Source: Ornithodoros turicata
Lineage: Eukaryota > Arthropoda > Arachnida > Ixodida > Argasidae
DNA: 64,000 nucleotides
NCBI RefSeq assembly: GCF_037126465.1
Contig: NC_088204.1
Span: forward strand, 81,172,361-81,236,360
Direction of reading: 5' to 3'
Positions within the stretch are counted from its first letter, which is position 1. The number at the start of each line of letters is the position of its first letter. The notes under the pieces are model-generated. The model had not been told where the DNA came from, ran no database searches, and saw only the letters and a program-made list of their open reading frames with translations. Of this stretch, positions 63,201 through 64,000 are shown piece by piece. The position numbers and the translations under genes were made by a program.

Positions 63201-63379
63201 TGTGCACGAGCGTAGACATCTTAGAAAAGAAATGCGAGGAACTCCAAGAAGTGGCCGACAGCCTCAACTCTTCTTCGAGGAAGAAGCCTTCCCAGACGTC
63301 CGACGGTGATGAGGATGAGGAAGAAGACCTCGGGAAAAATTGCGCCCATGACGCCGACGCTGCCTTCGCAGGCTTCGAG
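9150..63379 (+). CDS. CDR2: CDR2/CDR2L-type coiled-coil protein (exons 9150-9246 or 29530-29578, then 43127-43239, 62871-63019, 63199-63379; 3' end outside window)
   Basis: Homologue of the cerebellar degeneration-related proteins CDR2/CDR2L, cytoplasmic coiled-coil proteins known in vertebrates as Yo antigens. I believe Drosophila centrocortin belongs to the same family. The hallmark LQLAAELGKTLLERN opens exon 2. Exon 3 continues the coiled coil (YLSRQTVSLREVNESRLKIY), and exon 4 adds about 25 more coil residues before a Ser-rich and acidic linker (DGDEDEEED). Splice phases are 1, 0, 2, 0. The visible part is 180 residues with exon 1a or 164 with exon 1b. The family is usually around 450 residues, so most of the protein lies to the right. 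Introns 1 and 2 are 33.9 and 19.6 kb and full of MITEs. The molecular role in this animal is not inferable here. Confidence 0.93.
9247..12020. other. CDR2 intron 1, first part: no gene recognised
   Basis: Contains T-rich and A-rich tracts (about 9767-9790 and 9935-9966). A segment at about 10700-11030 is rich in CGGATA-type words and looks like decayed transposon. A short frame at 10001-10192 has no support beyond its length. Confidence 0.35.
12040..12715 (-). pseudogene. LINE 3' end with ORF2 C-terminal remnant
   Basis: The minus-strand frame 12483-12683 reads LQNRAIKIFYALPYL then HILSVHDMITYSVL. This resembles the region after the reverse transcriptase domain of Jockey/CR1-like LINEs. The 3' side ends in a (GAAT)n-type tail at about 12040-12065. 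The element is 5'-truncated. Confidence 0.55.
12775..12948 (-). mobile_element. SINE with internal tRNA module, copy 2 (internally deleted)
   Basis: The element is flanked by a 10-bp duplication, TCGGTGCGGT (12765-12774, 12949-12958). It matches, inverted, the 48495-48773 element at both ends, but lacks the A-box half of the tRNA module. A 13-bp TTTGATTTGCCGG direct repeat marks the deletion point. Confidence 0.75.
13612..15035. repeat. Possible decayed transposon with inverted GTAGCG-rich ends
   Basis: Sequence rich in GTAGCG and GCTACC occurs at 13612-13760 and, inverted, at 14920-15035 (left TAGCGCTG, right CAACGCTG). I find no target duplication. Between them, 13850-14060 is a repeat rich in ACACCCCCCTAAC that recurs at 16545-16600, 16985-17080 and 27870-28025. 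Confidence 0.35.
15084..15370 (+). mobile_element. tRNA-derived SINE (family 1)
   Basis: Carries a B box (GGGTTCGAATCC) and the family core: GTTTTCCCTGGGTTTTCC, GTCGGCACG and AAGTCGGCCCAGGACG. It has a pyrimidine-rich body, a TTGCTTCGCGGTGCTAACAC tail and poly(A). The tRNA-like 5' half is degraded. Confidence 0.8.
15430..16500. other. CDR2 intron 1: repeated short blocks, no gene
   Basis: A block with ACGAAACCGAAAC followed by ATTTCCGGTC at 15795-15820 recurs at 13478-13502. CACGGATG(G/A)CCGCAC occurs at 15551 and 15758, indicating diverged duplication. No exon was recognised. Confidence 0.35.
16640..16830 (-). mobile_element. LINE 3' end with (GTT)n tail
   Basis: On the minus strand, CATCATCTCACAATAAAG precedes a GTT-repeat tail. 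A relative on the plus strand ends at about 49497 (CATCATCTGACAATAAAATGG then GTCGTT). Confidence 0.45.
17237..17400 (-). repeat. Inverted edge copies of the minisatellite unit
   Basis: Two tandem 30-bp pieces (CCCAACAGCACAATGTACTG) at 17237-17297, then one nearly full unit in opposite orientation at 17337-17400. They sit head-to-head with the array that begins at 17445. Confidence 0.75.
17445..19512. repeat. 78-bp minisatellite, about 26.5 units
   Basis: The unit contains CACTCGACTTTCAGTACATT, GTGCTGCTTAGGG and GGGCACACACCGTCC. Units are nearly identical. Variable sites are CTATTGC (first three units) versus CTACTGC, and CTTAGGG versus CTTGGGG. The G variant recurs every 156 bp from 18809 to 19433, a two-unit higher-order repeat. 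Because 78 is divisible by 3, frames stay open on both strands (757 and 680 codons). There is no start, splice or composition evidence for coding. The array lies inside CDR2 intron 1. Confidence 0.95.
19513..20102. other. CDR2 intron 1: no gene seen
   Basis: TATAAAAAGGCG at 19627-19638 looks like a TATA box, but no initiator or exon follows at the right spacing. Confidence 0.3.
20103..20491. mobile_element. hAT-like MITE, ends CAGGGTTGCGGA
   Basis: Inverted ends CAGGGTTGCGGA. The duplication is ATAGAGAG/GTAGAGAG (20095-20102, 20492-20499; 7 of 8). The interior is built from GGAATGGAATGG words, including two copies of a block with GCGAAACTGT. Confidence 0.8.
20540..20656 (-). mobile_element. 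SINE family 1 fragment (3' part)
   Basis: On the minus strand: AAGTCGGCCCAGGACGCATACTAAG, the GTCCACGTCTGTACG body, and a GTTGCTTCGCGGCGCTAA tail with A-rich end. It stops exactly where the foldback element at 20657 begins. Confidence 0.7.
20657..20804. mobile_element. Foldback element, ends CCCCAACAGCACC
   Basis: 148 bp, almost wholly inverted repeat (CCCCAACAGCACCGAATATC and its complement at the right end). The terminal CCCAACAGCAC motif is shared with the minisatellite edge (17237) and the element at 41509. Confidence 0.75.
21084..21420. mobile_element. MITE family A, diverged copy carrying a SINE-derived insert
   Basis: The family A start CACTCTTAAAAATG is at 21084. It is interrupted by about 120 bp resembling the 3' part of SINE family 1b on the minus strand (CTCGCCGTTGTTGGCC, GTGGGCATCGTCACGAC), then resumes at about 21220 with AAAATGAACTTCACC. 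AAAATG occurs on both sides of the insert. The right arm is degraded. Confidence 0.65.
22018..22044. repeat. (TTA)n microsatellite
   Basis: A run of TTA/ATT units, about nine copies. Confidence 0.8.
22138..22372 (-). mobile_element. tRNA-derived SINE (family 2)
   Basis: Minus strand: a tRNA-like head with B box (GGGCTCGAGCCC) at 22310-22370, then a body shared with 32795-32890 (GAGCGACGCC, TCTGAGCAC). A related head lies at 35870-35995. Confidence 0.5.
22449..22707 (-). repeat. Dispersed repeat R1, copy 1
   Basis: About 260 bp on the minus strand containing AACGTCATCATGACGTTGGT and GAAACCGAAACAAATCGG, then GTCCCTTTCAGGGACCATCG, ending in a segment with GCTTTCGGGCGCGCCC. Copies lie at 23815 and 63400. 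The long plus-strand frame over it is incidental. Confidence 0.75.
22708..23500. other. CDR2 intron 1: no gene recognised
   Basis: A plus-strand frame extends from the R1 repeat to 23080 but resembles nothing I know. Treated as noncoding. Confidence 0.3.
23560..23772 (+). mobile_element. LINE 3' end with (AATA)n tail
   Basis: Ends GGGGTGGCACCATAAAAATACC followed by an AATAAATA repeat to 23772. 5'-truncated; no coding part kept. Confidence 0.5.
23815..24095 (+). repeat. Dispersed repeat R1, copy 2
   Basis: Reads GACATCTACCCGAAAAACGT, GAAACCGAAACAAATCGG, GTCCCTTTCAGGGACCATCG, then AAGACCGTGGCTTTCGG. About 30 bp between the GGACCATCG and AAGACCGTGG blocks is extra relative to the other copies. 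Confidence 0.75.
24971..25089 (+). mobile_element. LINE 3' end, (AATC)n tail, copy 1
   Basis: Contains TTTGGCGCTCTTTGGCC and GTGCCATTAAACACATAATC, followed by AATCAATCAATC. Near-identical to 25262-25391. Confidence 0.65.
25182..25580. mobile_element. Foldback element containing a second LINE 3' end (25262-25391)
   Basis: GTACAGCTCCGGTCAACC at 25182 is repeated inverted at 25580. A second inverted pair (CCCGATTACAGC..., GCTGTAATCGCGC...) lies inside. The LINE tail copy with AATCAATCAATC sits between the left end and the inner palindrome, so it was probably inserted later. Confidence 0.55.
25857..26209. mobile_element. hAT-like MITE, ends TAGGGCCTGAC, copy 2
   Basis: 353 bp. Perfect 8-bp target duplication CCTATAAT (25849-25856, 26210-26217). 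Interior as in copy 1. Confidence 0.92.
26218..26870. other. CDR2 intron 1: no gene recognised
   Basis: An acidic frame at about 26278-26380 follows a weak TTCTTCAAG acceptor, but has no partner exon or family resemblance. Confidence 0.3.
26876..27264. mobile_element. 389-bp near-perfect foldback MITE, ends CACTGTAAACTG
   Basis: TA flanks on both sides (26874-26875, 27265-27266). The inverted arms run almost to the centre, each made of ACACCCTTT-type words. The centre is about 27070. No coding capacity. The TA duplication fits Tc1/mariner-type transposition. Confidence 0.85.
27530..27645 (+). mobile_element. SINE family 1, diverged fragment
   Basis: CGAATCCAACCACGGGCTGT, GAGGTTTTCCCTATCAGG and TTTTCCCGTAGGC show the family 1 core with many substitutions. 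Truncated 3'. Confidence 0.6.
27870..28140 (+). repeat. Repeat fragments: C-rich repeat and SINE tail
   Basis: ACCCCCTACACCCCCTCC matches the 13850 repeat. About 28085-28135 ends in CATAGCCGCATTTGCTTCGC, a SINE family 1 tail. Confidence 0.5.
28142..29150. other. CDR2 intron 1 before exon 1b: no gene seen
   Basis: Contains a CG-alternating tract (GCGCGCGCGCG near 28369) and ordinary unique-looking sequence. Confidence 0.3.
29153..29479 (+). promoter_or_regulatory. CDR2: Candidate promoter of CDR2 exon 1b
   Basis: AAAATGGCG (29153-29161) and CGCCATGTT (29263-29271) resemble YY1 sites. A TCAGTG initiator-like word lies at 29449-29454, some 80 bp before the exon 1b ATG. Suggestive only. Confidence 0.25.
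29495..29515 (+). other. Short upstream ORF overlapping the exon 1b frame
   Basis: ATG GTG AAC GTG CTT GGA TGA. Its stop overlaps the in-frame ATG at 29512 as ATGA. Confidence 0.3.
29530..29578 (+). CDS. CDR2: CDR2 exon 1b, candidate alternative first coding exon
   Basis: ATG at 29530 (A at -3) encodes MYSLTAYLREEEDDYS plus one base before A|GTAAGT, a strong donor. Joined to 43127 the split codon is AAC (Asn), giving DDYS-N-LQLAAELGK. The phase matches exactly, as for exon 1a, and the intron would be 13.5 kb. An in-frame ATG at 29512 could extend it by six residues, but has T at -3. It may be an alternative promoter product or a chance open frame. Confidence 0.5.
29579..31445. other. CDR2 intron 1 after exon 1b: no gene seen
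   Basis: Several T-rich tracts (30411-30430, 30709-30719) and otherwise featureless AT-rich sequence. Confidence 0.3.
31448..31695. mobile_element. MITE family A, copy 1
   Basis: Full-length palindrome, 248 bp, TA flanks at both ends. Arms contain GAACTTC, GCACGCTCCTAGCCAACCAT and GGCGTACGCC, with a short central loop around GTGACAATTATGAACAGC. Confidence 0.95.
32052..32303 (+). mobile_element. SINE family 1 with perfect 13-bp duplication
   Basis: Flanked by AGTTAGAACTGGT (32039-32051, 32304-32316). It starts TTTCCACGCCGAGACTGGG, i.e. without the first half of the tRNA, and ends GCTAACACGG plus poly(A). Confidence 0.93.
32320..32790. repeat. Repeat rich in GAACCGG words
   Basis: Segments such as TTCGGTTACCGGTTCGG and inverted CCGAACCGGTT recur on both sides (32400-32460 and 32645-32785), suggesting a decayed foldback element. 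No gene. Confidence 0.4.
32795..32890 (+). repeat. SINE family 2 fragment
   Basis: Shares GCGAGCGATGCCG, TCTGAGCACTGG and the GTACGGCC end with 22138-22270. Confidence 0.4.
33246..33456. mobile_element. 211-bp foldback MITE, ends CAGGGTGTTTG
   Basis: Inverted ends CAGGGTGTTTGCT; long paired arms with GCGAGCGATAAAAGA and inverted TCTTTTATCGCTCGC. TA flanks (33244-33245, 33457-33458) within a TA-rich site fit a Tc1/mariner-type element. Confidence 0.85.
33545..33612 (-). mobile_element. tRNA-like SINE head
   Basis: Minus strand: perfect T stem (GCAGG/CCTGC) around TTCGAAC, and a D-arm-like GGATCACCTAGTACTGCG. The anticodon arm is poor, so a SINE rather than a working tRNA gene. Confidence 0.45.
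33722..33796 (+). mobile_element. tRNA-like SINE head
   Basis: D arm GCGT/ACGC and perfect anticodon stem CTCGA/TCGAG with loop CCACCAG (C, not T, before the would-be anticodon), plus TTCGACT loop. The T and acceptor stems pair poorly; probably not a functional tRNA. Confidence 0.4.
33797..34473. other. CDR2 intron 1: no gene seen
   Basis: No repeat boundaries or exons found. Confidence 0.3.
34482..34910. mobile_element. hAT-like MITE, ends CAGGGATGGGC
   Basis: Inverted ends CAGGGATGGGC. 8-bp duplication GCGATCGG/GCGGTCGG (34474-34481, 34911-34918; 7 of 8). The interior consists of TATTTAAATAC-type words. CAGGGATGGGC is a classic hAT-type end. Confidence 0.9.
34930..35300. repeat. Degenerate tandem repeat rich in GAGA(T/A)GGGAC
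   Basis: GAGATGGGACT, ATGAAAGAAATGAGAC and similar words recur irregularly at about 60-bp spacing. Confidence 0.5.
35300..36910. other. CDR2 intron 1: SINE fragment at 35870-35995, otherwise nothing seen
   Basis: A minus-strand tRNA-like head (AGGTTGCATGCTCGAATCC) resembles the family 2 SINE. No exon found. Confidence 0.35.
36912..37320 (-). pseudogene. LINE 3' end with ORF2 C-terminal remnant
   Basis: The minus-strand frame to 37076 reads RTNCGDFTFTNYSAKTWNSLP then LHIRSIRNFP. The WNSLP block is typical of the C-terminus of Jockey/CR1-like ORF2 proteins. AATAAA and a (TTGA)n tail follow at 36945-36912. Confidence 0.7.
37321..38165. other. CDR2 intron 1: no gene recognised
   Basis: A 67-codon frame at 37448-37651 has no family resemblance or splice support. 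Confidence 0.3.
38170..38418. mobile_element. MITE family A, copy 2
   Basis: Full palindrome, 249 bp, TA flanks. Ends CACTCTTAAAAATG; GGCGTACGCC in both arms (left GGGGCGTACGCC). Confidence 0.95.
38793..39543. mobile_element. hAT-like MITE, ends TAGAGATGC, copy 2
   Basis: 751 bp. Duplication TTTGAGAC/TTCGAGAC (38785-38792, 39544-39551; 7 of 8). Its core is the inverse of the copy at 4082-4613, plus about 220 bp more, including an ATC microsatellite near 39250. Confidence 0.85.
39585..39715 (+). mobile_element. SINE family 1 fragment
   Basis: GAAGTCGGCCCAAGCGCG, pyrimidine-rich body, and ATAGCCACAGTTGCTTCGTG tail. Confidence 0.6.
40252..40292. repeat. (CT)n microsatellite
   Basis: CTCTCT run interrupted by TCAGTCTC. 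Confidence 0.85.
40320..40671. mobile_element. hAT-like MITE, ends TAGGGCCTGAC, copy 3
   Basis: 352 bp with perfect 8-bp duplication GTTATGGG (40312-40319, 40672-40679). Confidence 0.93.
40680..41500. other. CDR2 intron 1: no gene recognised
   Basis: The plus-strand frame 41141-41686 crosses the repeat at 41509 and shows no known family. Confidence 0.3.
41509..41622. repeat. Small foldback with CAATATTGGTCC repeats
   Basis: Ends CCGAACAGCACAAC and inverted CCCAAGCAGCGCAAC, with several copies of CAATATTGGTCCAATATTG between. Shares its terminal motif with 20657 and the minisatellite. Confidence 0.6.
41650..42745. other. CDR2 intron 1: AT-rich sequence, no gene; tRNA-like fragment near 42610-42645
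   Basis: GTGGGTTCGAATCC at 42629-42642 is a B box after CCCGCTCGGGGC, probably a SINE remnant. Nothing else is visible. Confidence 0.3.
42754..43002. mobile_element. MITE family A, copy 3, just upstream of CDR2 exon 2
   Basis: Full palindrome, 249 bp, TA flanks. It ends 124 bp before exon 2. Confidence 0.95.
43127..43239 (+). CDS. CDR2: CDR2 exon 2
   Basis: 113 nt between TTTCTTTCAG and GAG|GTGAAT. After two bases completing the split codon it reads LQLAAELGKTLLERNQELEE, then a Gln/Glu-rich coil ending QAQEIE. This is the most diagnostic block of the CDR2 family. Confidence 0.97.
43492..43640. mobile_element. MITE family A, truncated copy downstream of exon 2
   Basis: The left arm and loop are present (CACTCTTAAAAATG to GTCATAGAAAAGGC). 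The right arm is missing. TG precedes the left end. Confidence 0.85.
43641..44140. other. CDR2 intron 2: nothing recognised
   Basis: No exon or repeat boundary seen. Confidence 0.3.
44144..44617. mobile_element. MITE family A copy interrupted by another foldback element
   Basis: Left part 44144-44220 and right part 44443-44617 reconstitute a normal family A element. The break falls within its TGCCCTGATTTG motif. Confidence 0.92.
44221..44442. mobile_element. 222-bp foldback element nested in MITE A, ends GGGGCTTAATCG
   Basis: Inverted ends GGGGCTTAATCG, long arms with GTTACAAGCTAACGAGTGGC and GGTGGGCACGTG. CTG occurs on both sides (44218-44220, 44443-44445), matching a 3-bp target duplication. 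CACGTG (E-box) occurs several times. Superfamily uncertain. Confidence 0.88.
44630..44885 (+). mobile_element. SINE family 1
   Basis: Begins TTTCCACGCCGAGACTGGG exactly as the copy at 32052 and ends GCTAACACG plus poly(A). It lies 12 bp from the MITE ending at 44617. Confidence 0.85.
44951..45304. mobile_element. Foldback MITE with pogo/Tigger-like ends
   Basis: Left CAGCGAACCCTCGTTAATAT and right, inverted, CAGTGAACCCTCGTTAATAT. The arms pair nearly throughout. Left flank TA, right flank AA. The end resembles pogo/Tigger termini (CAGTGAAACCTCG-like). No coding capacity. Confidence 0.75.
45310..46230. other. CDR2 intron 2: no gene recognised
   Basis: Short frames only, including overlapping ones on both strands at 45630-45990. 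None resembles a family. Confidence 0.3.
46240..47600. repeat. Dispersed repeat X-Y, copy 1
   Basis: Block X (46490-46640; GCGACCATG-type words, GGAAGGGAGGCGACCA on minus, and minus-strand peptide RAANIKFIKRDHL) and block Y (47265-47450; CTGCAGCGACAAACCGGCAC, CGCAGTTAAC, AATCTGCAGGACGGCACAAC) both recur, inverted, at 54830-55390. About 0.45 kb between X and Y is extra in this copy. Confidence 0.55.
48030..48243 (+). mobile_element. SINE family 1, 3'-shortened but with an 11-bp duplication
   Basis: Flanked by AAGGCGCAACC (48019-48029, 48244-48254). It has the B box (GGGTTCGAATCC) and family core, but stops at GCGCCGCTC and lacks the CACAGTTGCTTCGCGG tail and poly(A). Confidence 0.85.
48495..48773 (+). 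mobile_element. SINE with internal tRNA module, copy 1
   Basis: 279 bp flanked by an 11-bp duplication ACATTTAGGTC (48484-48494, 48774-48784). 156 bases precede the tRNA-like module, and about 50 bases of CTTTCATC repeats follow. Confidence 0.85.
48651..48722 (+). mobile_element. tRNA-like cloverleaf inside the SINE
   Basis: All four stems pair: acceptor GTTAGCT/AGCTGGC (two G-T), D GCTC/GAGC, anticodon CTGGA/TCCAG, T GTGGG/CCTAC. The loop CCGGCAA would give anticodon GGC with C instead of T at position 33. This argues for a tRNA-derived SINE rather than a working tRNA-Ala gene. Confidence 0.7.
48850..50380. other. CDR2 intron 2: LINE 3' end near 49440-49497, otherwise nothing seen
   Basis: CATCATCTGACAATAAAATG followed by GTCGTT repeats marks a LINE tail related to 16640-16830. 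No exon found. Confidence 0.4.
50398..50670 (-). mobile_element. SINE family 1 (minus strand)
   Basis: Minus strand: GGTGGGTTCGAATCCTGC, GTTTTCCCGCTGAC, AAGTCAGCCCGGGACGCATA, GTTGCTTCGCGGCGCCAAC, then an A-rich tail. Confidence 0.75.
51390..51570 (+). mobile_element. SINE family 1, diverged, no tRNA part
   Basis: CCGAAGTCGGCCCTGGACGC, pyrimidine-rich body, CATGGCCACAGTTACATCGC tail. Confidence 0.6.
51612..51655. repeat. Short TTAGG-type tract
   Basis: About eight CCTAA/CCCAA units in a row (the complement of TTAGG, the common arthropod telomere repeat, with TTGGG variants). Confidence 0.7.
51656..52930. other. CDR2 intron 2: no gene recognised
   Basis: A 106-codon frame at 51778-52098 has no family resemblance. 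Other sequence is featureless. Confidence 0.3.
52950..53205 (+). mobile_element. SINE family 1b with (CAC)n at its 3' side
   Basis: B box (GGGTTCGAATCCC), then GTTTTCCTCAGAGGC, AAGTCGGCCCAGGACGCACA, GACGTTGCCCAC and GTGAGGCCGACAACGGC. Followed by a 45-bp CAC repeat (53156-53200). Confidence 0.75.
53468..53714. mobile_element. MITE family A, copy 5
   Basis: Full palindrome, 247 bp, TA flanks. Confidence 0.95.
54012..54261. mobile_element. MITE family A, copy 6
   Basis: Full palindrome, 250 bp, TA flanks. Both arms share the unusual GAGCTTCACCGCGTAGC variant (complementary changes), as if the arms stay matched. Confidence 0.95.
54825..55390. repeat. Dispersed repeat X-Y, copy 2 (inverted relative to 46240-47600)
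   Basis: Y at 54860-55010 (GTTGTGCCGTCCTGCGG, ACCTGCGTCCTGGGC, TGTGCCGGTCTGTCGCTGCAG) and X at 55175-55310 (GCGGCAGAGCAGCAAACGTC, CTTCGGAAGGGAGGCGACCA). It may be a dead coding element. No family recognised. Confidence 0.55.
55435..55890 (-). mobile_element. SINE family 1b (minus strand), split by a MITE
   Basis: The 3' part 55435-55592 (GTGGGCAAGGCCACGAC, GGGCCGACTTCTAAGGG, CAGACAGCACAG) and the 5' part 55842-55890 (GGCACCGGAATTCGAACC, CCTCCCAGTCTCGAC) join into a normal SINE once the MITE at 55593-55841 is removed. Confidence 0.9.
55593..55841. mobile_element. MITE family A, copy 7, inserted in a SINE
   Basis: Full palindrome, 249 bp. The flanking dinucleotide is TG on both sides (55591-55592, 55842-55843) rather than TA. 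Confidence 0.95.
55900..58440. other. CDR2 intron 2: no gene recognised
   Basis: Contains a (TA)n run at 57686-57708 and opposed GT and AC runs at 58068-58150. Short frames at 57046-57237 and 57241-57570 have no support. Confidence 0.3.
58461..58730 (+). mobile_element. SINE family 1b
   Basis: tRNA-like head with A box (GTGGCTCAATGGGTAACGCG) and B-like box (CCGGTTGGAATCC), then GTTTTCCTCAAAC, AAGTCGGCCCATGATGCACA, GTGGCGTTGCCCACC and GTGAGGCCGACAAGG. The most complete head of the family here. Confidence 0.8.
58740..59930. other. CDR2 intron 2: no gene recognised
   Basis: A 119-codon frame at 58855-59214 overlaps frames on the opposite strand and shows no known family. Confidence 0.3.
59935..60186. 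mobile_element. MITE family B, intact copy
   Basis: 252-bp palindrome with TA flanks. Ends CGCTCTAAAAACAGAACTTC and inverted CACTCTAAAAACAG. Shares CACCGCATAGCACGC and GGCGTACGCC with family A, but has a different mid-arm (GATTCGAGGAGAGAG). Confidence 0.92.
60251..60499. mobile_element. MITE family A, copy 8
   Basis: Full palindrome, 249 bp, TG on both flanks. Confidence 0.95.
60929..61177. mobile_element. MITE family A, copy 9
   Basis: Full palindrome, 249 bp, TA flanks. Confidence 0.95.
61597..62095. mobile_element. MITE family B copy interrupted by MITE A
   Basis: 61597-61784 and 62034-62095 form a family B element whose junction, without the insert, reads GATAACCCTATCATTCG, as in the intact copy at 59935. 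Confidence 0.94.
61785..62033. mobile_element. MITE family A, copy 10, nested in family B
   Basis: Full palindrome, 249 bp. TA at 61783-61784 and 62034-62035, while the empty site in the other B copy has a single TA. Confidence 0.97.
62371..62800. mobile_element. Degenerate MITE pieces (family C)
   Basis: CTCTAAAAAGGCAGAGCTC with CCAACCATGATTC, then unrelated AT-rich sequence at about 62484-62573, then a second piece with TTGATTTGTTGAGAACGGGA, a GTGACACTT loop and AGTGATAACG. The piece ends GGAGTGTG. Old relatives of families A and B. Confidence 0.6.
62871..63019 (+). CDS. CDR2: CDR2 exon 3
   Basis: 149 nt after CCCCCACTAG. Reads YLSRQTVSLREVNESRLKIY, then EQLEQNVAELEKSNQRLQQE and a basic end RADKKRIK. 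Donor AAAAG|GTGATA, phase 2. Clear heptad coiled coil, matching the family's repeat around KVYEQLD. Confidence 0.96.
63199..63379 (+). CDS. CDR2: CDR2 exon 4 (last in window)
   Basis: 181 nt after CTTTTGCAG. The split codon gives Ser, then LCTSVDILEKKCEELQEVAD, a Ser/Lys linker, the acidic DGDEDEEED and a tail ending AAFAGFE. The donor GAG|GTTAGG is the weakest of the gene. Without splicing the frame would stop six codons later. Confidence 0.9.
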
Positions 63380-63399
63380 GTTAGGCTCTGTGCATATTG

Positions 63400-63620
63400 A
63401 CCTCTACCCGAGAAACGTCATCATGACGTTGGTAGGCAGACTGAAACCGAAACAAACCGGAACCGGCCTCCTATTGGAGGACCGAAGGTCTTGTCCCTTT
63501 CTTCTTCTTTGTAGGGGTTAAGAGTTGTCTCTTCCAGGGACCATCGTAGTCCCGGCCTCAAGACCGTGGCTTTCGGGCACGACCTTGTTCGCTCCTGGCT
63601 TCGAGCATAGTTCAAGTCTA
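63400..63620 (+). repeat. Dispersed repeat R1, copy 3
   Basis: Starts 20 bp after the exon 4 donor: GACCTCTACCCGAGAAACGT, GAAACCGAAACAAACCGG, AGGGACCATCGTAGTCCC, AAGACCGTGGCTTTCGGGC. Confidence 0.75.
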
Positions 63621-63877
63621 CCAAACTGGTGGAGCTGTCGAAGAGTATGACGTCATGTGTTTATGAACCCGGGAGAGGTCTATTGCCATATCTGTTAGGA
63701 TATACCTAATATTTCCCGTTGACATGTGGCTAAGTCTCAGGCTTATGTCTCCGTCGAATGATTACGTTTGCTACAACAATATGTGACCGTAGAGGACTAA
63801 GGGAGAATTCAACTGGTCAAGCTGATGAGTTTCTTTTTCTTTTTTGTTGGTCCCCGGCTGGAAGTGCGTTCTTTAAA

Positions 63878-64000
63878 TTCCGTCTTACCGCCGCGGACCA
63901 ACTGTGGCTATGAGCGGCGTACACAGACGTGGACAGATTGAGAGTGGGCAGCAGAAAGGTGCGGGGGAACAGCGGGGTGCTAGTGTGCGTCCTGGGCTCA
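63878..64000 (-). mobile_element. SINE family 1 (minus strand), cut by window edge
   Basis: Minus strand from the edge: GAGCCCAGGACGCACACTAG, pyrimidine-rich body, GCCACAGTTGGTCCGCGGCG tail, poly(A)-like TTTAAATTCC on plus. Confidence 0.75.

Overview
This window is animal nuclear DNA: split genes with GT-AG introns, no operons, and very dense transposable elements. I infer a chelicerate, most likely a tick. The reasons are long introns packed with tRNA-derived SINEs of a type I associate with ticks, LINE 3' ends with short AATC or AATA tails, and a short TTAGG-type (arthropod telomere-like) tract. Lineage is inference; no species-specific gene settles it.

Three protein-coding genes can be supported. 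(1) At 83-613 (+) lie the last three coding exons of a gene I do not recognise, with a stop at 611-613 and a poly(A) signal at 1222-1227. (2) At 4953-8341 (-) lies a complete five-exon gene for ALYREF/THOC4 (Aly/REF), the mRNA-export adaptor of TREX, 244 residues. (3) From 9150 to beyond the right edge (+) lies a CDR2/CDR2L-type coiled-coil protein gene. Its internal exons at 43127-43239, 62871-63019 and 63199-63379 are clear. Two different upstream exons, 9150-9246 (1a) and 29530-29578 (1b), both end in the phase needed to join 43127. Exon 1a gives the family's W-Y...D-L-Q-L junction, so I read it as the likely canonical first exon and 1b as an alternative first exon. The gene then fills about 55 kb of the window, and its start lies about 0.8 kb from the ALYREF start in divergent orientation.

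Layout: 1-1.3 kb, end of gene 1; 1.3-4.9 kb, intergenic repeats including a hAT-type MITE; 4.9-8.35 kb, ALYREF; 8.35-9.15 kb, divergent promoter interval; 9.25-43.1 kb, intron 1, with a 2.07 kb minisatellite at 17.4-19.5 kb, several foldback elements, LINE 3' ends and SINEs; 43.2-62.9 kb, intron 2, dominated by a swarm of about 250 bp palindromic MITEs; 62.9-63.4 kb, CDR2 exons; 63.4-64 kb, repeats.

The repeats are unusually informative. Ten essentially complete copies of one palindromic MITE (family A, ends CACTCTTAAAAATG, 2-bp TA or TG target duplications) sit inside the CDR2 gene, with related families B and C. One A copy is nested in a B copy, one is nested in a SINE, one carries a different foldback element, and one has swallowed a SINE piece. 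Four hAT-like MITE families have 8-bp target duplications that can be read directly. The minisatellite has a 78-bp unit that keeps long frames open on both strands without being a gene, and a two-unit higher-order pattern at one end. A SINE family has its tRNA module internal rather than at the 5' end.
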